Assembly: GCA_002426755.1 (NCBI GenBank)
Contig: DINI01000002.1
Coordinates: forward strand, 130,366-194,365
DNA: 64,000 bases
Reading direction: 5' to 3'
DNA from: Flavobacteriaceae bacterium UBA5544
Lineage (GTDB): Bacteria; Bacteroidota; Bacteroidia; Flavobacteriales; Flavobacteriaceae
Of the stretch, positions 59,401-64,000 are shown piece after piece. The position numbers were made by a program, and so were the translations under genes. The notes below the pieces were generated by a model, which saw nothing but the letters and a program-made list of their open reading frames with translations, made no database searches and had not been told where the DNA came from. Position 1 is the first letter of the stretch. Every line of letters starts with the position of its first letter.

Positions 59401-62400
59401 TACCACTAGGACTTTCTAAATCTTGAACTCCAAAGAAAAAAGAGCCATCACTTGGTATTGTTGAAAATGGAAAAAATGTATTATCTACAACATCCCAAAC
59501 GTCACCACTAACATTAAATGTTGCAGGATCTGTGGTGTAATTCCAATTGCCGCCGTCAGCTCCAAAGCTTTGGAAAGCAATTCCTAAAGGAAATACTGCA
59601 ATATCGAATACATCACTTGTATCATCAGTTAGACTAGATGCAGAAGTAAGTGTAAGATCCGTGCCAGGTGCAGAAAAAATAAGATTATTAAATGTTACAA
59701 TACCAGAAACGGCATTGACATTGGTTGTCGCTGAAGCACTAAAAGTTCCAGTAGAAGTAAGTGATACAAGCTCATTAAAATCAAGATCGAGATTTGCGTT
59801 ACTATCCCATGCAACAAGTGTCACGGCAGGTGTCATGATAGCATCCAGACCAGTATCGGTAGGCTGTTGATCAAAAACCAAATCCGTTGCCAGAACTTCA
59901 ATCTTGTTGTCATCACCAGCAATTGAGGTTTGAGCACCTCCAGCATCCAGGGTAGCAAATGTTGAACCTGTTAGTAATGCTGTTGCCGAGTTTACCGTTA
60001 ATTGTATCTGTTCATTATCTGTAACATTTGTAGTAAAGGTCGCATACACACTAAACACTTTGCTACTGTTATCAAGTGCATGAAGGTTTAATCCCGTAAA
60101 ACTTGTACTAGACGTTACACTGGTAACTTCAGAAACATTCGTACCCATATCATCAAAAATGGCCAATGTTTTTATAAATGAAGGATTGAGAACATCAAAA
60201 GTGATATCGGTCAATGTGGTTGAAGCCATATCACCATCGTTGGTAACGCCGTCTCCATCTTGCAGTTTGAATTCCCCAATTTTTATGGAGTTTGTATTAT
60301 TTAAACCACTTGCAGTAGTGTAAGTTGTGTAATCAATATTGTCTGGTTCGTCAAAACCGTTTTCTACGATGTTTGAAGTACTGCTGTTAACAACTGGGTT
60401 GAAAATAACCCTGATGTCATCTAAACCGAATTCATCTCTACTACCTGAACCACTGATGTCTTCACTTCTCCAACGGAAATAAAAATTACTGCCAGGAGGA
60501 ATGCTCAAACCGGTAAGTGTAATATTTTTTTGAGTTGCTGTCCATCCATTATTATCAGAGGTCGCAGTTGAAGCAAAGTCTAGAGCTGTAATATTTGTAT
60601 AGCTAGAGTTATTATAACTATATGAAGAATTAAAAGAATTGCTTCTATTGTCATTATTCAAGACATATATAGTATATTGAAAAGTGATAGAGGTGACTGT
60701 TTGTCCAGTTTGATTTTGAGATTTCAAAGCAATAGTGCCTGGATTGAATTCACTTGTCGGCTGTACACCTAGAGTTCGGTTGCCTGATCCAACATTAAAG
60801 CTATAGAATCCGGCAGTAGTTACCCCACCTGTATTAAGGCCTCTAGCAAAATCACCTGTTGTGTTTGTACCATCAAATAAACTGAAACCATCCGACATTC
60901 CAGTAGTAGCCCAAGCACTTGAATTGAGTTGGCCAGAATTCGGATTTTGTGTAAATCCAGTACCAGCATAAGCCCCATTATTAACATTGGTTACCGTAGT
61001 TTCAAAATCAATCGTATACAATTGATTTACCATTTCAATCTGCCATCCAAATGTTGGTAAAGCCAAAATATCAAAAGAAGAACTTGTGTCACTCACCAAT
61101 CCAGGAGCAGTGGTCAAAGTGAAATTTGTTCCCGTAGCCGAAAAGATAAGGTTATCAAAAGTTACAACACCCGCCACTGGAGCAACACTCGTTGTTGCAG
61201 ATCCTGAAAAAGTACCAGTTGTAGATAAAGAAAGCACAGTCACATAATCCAAGTCGATATTTACATTGCTATCTACCGCCCAAAGTGAAGGGGATAGAGA
61301 CATCACTGCATTAACATCAGTATCAGTTGGCTGTTGGTCAAAAATCCAAGCAGTCGCTGTGACCTCTATTTTATTGTCATTGCCAGCTATTGATGTTTGT
61401 GCACCACCAGCATTTGTTGCGGCAAATGTAGAACCAGCAGCACTAGCTGTTGCCGAAGCTATTGTAAGTTGTATTTGATGGTTGTCGGTAACGGTTGATT
61501 TAAATGTAGCATAGACGTCAAAGGTTTTTGTGCCATTATCTGGCGCCACAAGATTTAAACCGCTAAACGTAGTGGTAGCCGCTACATTGGTACCACTTGC
61601 TTCACTTAAATTAGAAGTCCCATCAAAAAGGGCCAAGGCTGCAATATCTCCAAAATTACTGACAGTAAAATTTAAATCCGTCAAGGTAGTCGAAAAACTA
61701 TCGCCATCTGGAGAGGTGCTTCCGCCGTCTCGTATGGTAAATTCTCCTATCTTGATAGCGTTTGAAGTGGTCAACCCACTTGTGGCTGAATATGATAAAT
61801 AGTTTATGTCATCTGGTTCATCAAAACCTGCTTCTACAATATCGGATTCGGTTGAAGCAACAGGAGCAGATATCGTAATATCGTCAAGATACCAGTCATC
61901 ACCACCAATATTTGTATCCTGTTCCATGACAAAGGCTACATAGATGGTCTGATTGTTATAGGCGCTTAAATTAATGGTTTTCTGATTATATGTATTTCCT
62001 ATGTAATTAACTGCCAATGGGTCTTCAACGTAAGTTGCAATTGTGGTAAAATCAGTAGGATTTGTTTGCGAGGCGATTGAAATTTTAACTTTGAATGTAG
62101 ATCCATAGACATCCGTAAATCCATCTTTTGTATAAAATTTCAATTCTCCATTCGGAACTGAAGTCAAATCGATGGGTGCTGAAACCAACCAATCTTCTGC
62201 AGTTCCCGTATTTGAATCGTCATATGGTAAGTGAGCTGAAAAGTTACTACCATTGTAAGGATCGAAATTGTCAAAATTCCATGCGAAAGGAGCCCCTGGG
62301 TATCCAATTCCATTATCAAAAACGGACCAGCAATTTGGAATTACCCCTCCTTCAAATCCTTCAGTAAGGGGAAAGGTAGCTACACAAGGCACAAAAAAAT

Positions 62401-63802
62401 TGCCTGTCAATTGAGTTAAATTATAACAATTGCTAGCCGTATTATATTCATAAATAGCAACGTGATATGTGGTGCTCACAGAAAGCCCACTAATATTAAC
62501 GGAAGTTCCCGTTCCGTTATACACCACAAAATTGCCAATGCCTATTTCATCACCACTGCCAAAAGTTGTATCATCTGCATAATCAATTCCACTAGTTGGA
62601 TCTGTAGTTACAGGGGTACCTTCTCGTACCACTACTATACGATTTCCACCATTCCCACCTGTCCAGTTCAGAGTTGCTGTGCCAGTAGCTCCATCAATAG
62701 CTGTGGCGTTAAAGGCACTTGCTTGCGTTGTGGGAGCAGAACAGTCACCTGTAACTGATACTGTATCCAAAATAAAAGCATCTCCACCACCAATAGGTCC
62801 TGTCATTACGAATGCAATATAGACGGTTGAAGCTCCAAGTGAACTTAAATTAATGGTTTTTTGGTTATAAGAATTTCCTAATTGTGCTTCGGTATAGGTT
62901 ACCAAAGTTGTTGTAAAATCCGCAATATTGGGGGTTTGCGTTGAAACTCGAACCGAGTATGTCGATCCTTGATCGGTATTAAAAAAGTCCTTTGCATAAA
63001 ACTTTAATACGTTGTTGGTTGTTGCCGATAAGTCGATAGCGGGCGTTACCAGCCAATCTTCAGAAATACTTACCGCACTATTGTCTGGATCCACTCTTGC
63101 AGCATAACCACCATTAGGCTGTCCGTCTCCATTGGCACTGATCTTCCAATCTTCGTTCACACCTGCATTGTTTGTGCCTCTAAACGAGGTCCAACAGGTT
63201 GGAGGGACAACTCCGGCTTCAAAATTTTCAGTGAATGGTAATGAATATGTTGGGCAGGTTGATGTAACGGTACCATTAAAAGTAAAATCATTAATACTAA
63301 AAGTTCCTCCTGAATTTGTAGTATTCCATGCATAAAACCTAAAAGTAATTGCAGATGTAATATTCTGATAAACTAAAGCTGATAGATTTATAGTTGCTCC
63401 CGTCGCAGTTGGCGATCCAATATTTGAAGCAAAACCATCAAGACTGCTTCGAAAAGCAAAATTTGACGGACCAGTTGCAGATCTTTGACCTGTGTATATA
63501 AAACTTGTAAAATCTATCTCATAACCAGAATTTGGTGTTAAAGTAAATTCGAAGTAAGCTGTTTGGTCAATGGTTGTTGTATTCCAGCTATTTGCAGTAT
63601 ATCGATCATTTGCATTTGTTCCAACTGCACCGCTACCACGACCAATGCCACTGACAGTAATATTTGCATTAACTGTTTGGCCAGTTGTATAGGGATTTGC
63701 ATTGTTCGGGTTTGTTCCCGTTATGGGATTGGTAAATATAGATTGTCCAAACCCGACAAAAGTAAATGCAAGCGCAATCAATAAAAAGTAAATCTTTTTC
63801 AT
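56477..63802 (-). CDS. Giant modular secreted protein with choice-of-anchor J domains and a T9SS type A sorting domain
   Basis: A 2441-residue exported protein. KKIYFLLIALAFTFVGFGQS is the signal peptide. Two choice-of-anchor J/cleaved-adhesin-like domains occur near residues 183-355 (LPFTENFEAGVVPPTCW) and 468-648 (FPLTEGFEGGVIPNCW). Two copies of a roughly 260-residue module follow, near 650-912 and 1144-1404. Both start with (D/N)IVE.GFDEPD, contain NAGGAQTSIAG or DAGGAQTSIAG, then FDQQPTDT, and end with (S/D)FDI. A long beta-rich region of about 950 residues precedes the final 75-residue T9SS type A domain (FDIQGRVVLTS, ISSGIYVVKLSN, RVIIK). It is likely surface-attached or secreted; adhesion or glycan binding is the best guess. 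No catalytic site was recognised. Confidence 0.93.
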   Translation of the reverse strand: MKKIYFLLIALAFTFVGFGQSIFTNPITGTNPNNANPYTTGQTVNANITVSGIGRGSGAVGTNANDRYTANSWNTTTIDQTAYFEFTLTPNSGYEIDFTSFIYTGQRSATGPSNFAFRSSLDGFASNIGSPTATGATINLSALVYQNITSAITFRFYAWNTTNSGGTFSINDFTFNGTVTSTCPTYSLPFTENFEAGVVPPTCWTSFRGTNNAGVNEDWKISANGDGQPNGGYAARVDPDNSAVSISEDWLVTPAIDLSATTNNVLKFYAKDFFNTDQGSTYSVRVSTQTPNIADFTTTLVTYTEAQLGNSYNQKTINLSSLGASTVYIAFVMTGPIGGGDAFILDTVSVTGDCSAPTTQASAFNATAIDGATGTATLNWTGGNGGNRIVVVREGTPVTTDPTSGIDYADDTTFGSGDEIGIGNFVVYNGTGTSVNISGLSVSTTYHVAIYEYNTASNCYNLTQLTGNFFVPCVATFPLTEGFEGGVIPNCWSVFDNGIGYPGAPFAWNFDNFDPYNGSNFSAHLPYDDSNTGTAEDWLVSAPIDLTSVPNGELKFYTKDGFTDVYGSTFKVKISIASQTNPTDFTTIATYVEDPLAVNYIGNTYNQKTINLSAYNNQTIYVAFVMEQDTNIGGDDWYLDDITISAPVASTESDIVEAGFDEPDDINYLSYSATSGLTTSNAIKIGEFTIRDGGSTSPDGDSFSTTLTDLNFTVSNFGDIAALALFDGTSNLSEASGTNVAATTTFSGLNLVAPDNGTKTFDVYATFKSTVTDNHQIQLTIASATASAAGSTFAATNAGGAQTSIAGNDNKIEVTATAWIFDQQPTDTDVNAVMSLSPSLWAVDSNVNIDLDYVTVLSLSTTGTFSGSATTSVAPVAGVVTFDNLIFSATGTNFTLTTAPGLVSDTSSSFDILALPTFGWQIEMVNQLYTIDFETTVTNVNNGAYAGTGFTQNPNSGQLNSSAWATTGMSDGFSLFDGTNTTGDFARGLNTGGVTTAGFYSFNVGSGNRTLGVQPTSEFNPGTIALKSQNQTGQTVTSITFQYTIYVLNNDNRSNSFNSSYSYNNSSYTNITALDFASTATSDNNGWTATQKNITLTGLSIPPGSNFYFRWRSEDISGSGSRDEFGLDDIRVIFNPVVNSSTSNIVENGFDEPDNIDYTTYTTASGLNNTNSIKIGEFKLQDGDGVTNDGDMASTTLTDITFDVLNPSFIKTLAIFDDMGTNVSEVTSVTSSTSFTGLNLHALDNSSKVFSVYATFTTNVTDNEQIQLTVNSATALLTGSTFATLDAGGAQTSIAGDDNKIEVLATDLVFDQQPTDTGLDAIMTPAVTLVAWDSNANLDLDFNELVSLTSTGTFSASATTNVNAVSGIVTFNNLIFSAPGTDLTLTSASSLTDDTSDVFDIAVFPLGIAFQSFGADGGNWNYTTDPATFNVSGDVWDVVDNTFFPFSTIPSDGSFFFGVQDLESPSGTNSGEYGSLTFDTVSVAGYENVVVSFDYEVFEFDGGDDIDYEYYENGILKGTRTTIVSGNSNFSTNGTISISATPGVDNVGLIIYVKQNGAGDYAALDNFNVTGFRKVFNGNQLTGFGGPIGTSTLEIIADAGNTINFKLNKGTGEFNDYMVIYIDSKAGGINTTANLTDTGDDGRKAISGFDGTNRSTVTFPPGFLPDYAISINNGFAGLFEIVENGAHAFVTSANLSPTNNNNATSYTFDIDFSEIGTTQGSESFKFLATYINASNAFRSNESYGRNTASGNPGAAPFEMETYYQVSNAKQGGKAPTQTAGDWTSNATWLNGNAPLAMDEITINHDTDQNIDVSTNGIVVNAALNILPSYTLTTSEGITGAGTLEVSGKLSITQGGYTDLIPTYSTGSTLEYKDVTDPVYNRFNEWNTGSDVGSGVPDNVILDNTFLDLTSLGGNTSDEDFNIGTNLSVLNGGVLNIDPTKNLTVGNTINNVDGSVNLHSTSQRYASIIANSVSGSGIFNYDRFTNQNDPGSGATTGGNDLVSAPFSGQNFASFAAANPNIVSDPNNADRKLFGPFEKVTTGSYVIYNQLPAPAGQGDEILAPGVGYRAASNIVSPSTTGGTFTYSGAMNTGPISQNIIHTPSLNFPEWNLIGNPYPSYINVFDFLDHEVAPGIKNIDLMLSSGSALYGYDGSASDGWITYNLLTDPSTLIAPGQGFFVTADPTLSAAHDIEFTPDMRRTGTSDDFIEGRSSENLHLKLQASKGTSVYKTDFYFTDMTTSGLDRGYDAVVYGNDAPNFSLYSHLVQNNTGKDMGIQALAKTALDSEIIVPLGINVAQGQQVVVSIAESNLPDNVSVYLEDNAAGTFTLLNTTNYTFTAATTLNDTGRFFLRFANNTLSTPNSELSGLEIYSTTSPRALYVKGQLNSETSVSLFDIQGRVVLTSVLHSGTNTNQVDVSKISSGIYVVKLSNDSQQRTQRVIIK

Positions 63803-63831
63803 AAGTAACTTAATTTTAGGGTATTATGTTT

Positions 63832-63867
63832 TAAAAACATCGATGAATGCCATAAAAACATCGATGA
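63832..63867. promoter_or_regulatory. Two 15-bp direct repeats in the leader of the giant protein gene
   Basis: TAAAAACATCGATGA at 63832-63846 and again at 63853-63867, a perfect repeat with a 21-bp period (two helical turns). Each contains the palindrome CATCGATG. They lie 30-65 bases upstream of the ATG at 63802, between it and the -7 box, so they may act as an operator or as an RNA element. Confidence 0.6.
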
Positions 63868-63875
63868 GTAACACG

Positions 63876-63883
63876 CAAATATA
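63876..63883 (-). promoter_or_regulatory. Probable -7 box for the giant T9SS protein gene
   Basis: TATATTTG on the minus strand followed by CG, matching TAnnTTTG, 74 bases upstream of the ATG. A convincing -33 TTTG was not found. The rest of the window to 64000 is AT-rich and shows no gene. Confidence 0.55.
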
Positions 63884-64000
63884 ATAATCTAATCCAATAA
63901 ATAATAAATATTGATGTAAAATATTAAGTATTTGTATATTAAATAATAGTTATGCAATACTTACGAAAGAAATTTCAACATAAAAAAAATGCCCTGTGTT

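Overview
The window looks like a chromosomal segment of a low-GC Bacteroidota, most likely a Flavobacteriaceae member. Reasons: promoters of the TAnnTTTG type, no convincing Shine-Dalgarno sites, several TTG/GTG starts, a giant secreted protein with a type IX secretion (T9SS) C-terminal sorting domain, a class II HMG-CoA reductase next to a GYDIA-type GHMP kinase, a fused E1 alpha/beta 2-oxo acid dehydrogenase, and many short intergenic palindromes of the kind common in flavobacteria. The species call is inference.

Layout. (1) 1-13.5 kb, plus strand: a phenylacetate degradation (paa) cluster: end of paaE, then paaA, B, C, D, G, H, I, J, Z, F and Y. PaaABC(D)E makes the ring-epoxide of phenylacetyl-CoA, PaaG isomerises it to the oxepin, PaaZ opens and oxidises the ring, PaaJ, F and H carry out beta-oxidation, and PaaI/PaaY are thioesterases. 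The cluster is interrupted by a neutral zinc metallopeptidase, three small four-helix-bundle (S23/IVP-like) genes and one GIY-YIG gene. (2) 13.6-17.1 kb: E2 and fused E1 of a branched-chain-type 2-oxo acid dehydrogenase. (3) 17.4-19.7 kb, minus: mevalonate-pathway kinase and HMG-CoA reductase. (4) 19.9-24 kb: two POT peptide transporters and a thioredoxin-fold protein. (5) 24-28.9 kb, minus: comEC, an NlpC/P60 lipoprotein, lpxB, a small membrane protein, surE. (6) 29.2-34.1 kb: tail-specific protease, orphan ABC permease, engB, an alpha/beta hydrolase. (7) 34.3-50 kb: the dcw cell wall and division cluster mraZ-rsmH-ftsL-ftsI-murE-mraY-murD-ftsW-murG-murC-ftsQ-ftsA-ftsZ, with an MraZ operator array upstream and a strong terminator at the end. 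(8) 50.2-53 kb: yqeY, tRNA-Arg(TCG), tandem terminator-like repeats, an MtfA-like peptidase, a PLP dehydratase. (9) 53-56.1 kb, minus: a 53-residue peptide gene, an HPr-kinase-like gene, a nucleotidyltransferase and an outer membrane protein. (10) 56.5-63.8 kb, minus: a 2441-residue T9SS-exported modular protein.

Two observations stand out. First, every small accessory ORF in the paa cluster sits between inverted repeats. The GIY-YIG gene lies between two perfect 26-bp inverted copies. One S23-like gene lies between 29-bp arms (26/29 identical) that fill the gap exactly from stop codon to next start codon. The other two S23-like genes have hexamer- or heptamer-built arms. Gene-free hairpins of the same build occupy other junctions. 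This resembles the stem-plus-S23-ORF design of 23S rRNA intervening sequences, but placed in a polycistronic mRNA. Second, the peptide/kinase/nucleotidyltransferase locus looks like a peptide-modification system without the usual lasso-peptide maturases. Its peptide gene was recovered by reading the minus strand; it is 53 codons long and in the same frame as the kinase, separated by a single TAA.
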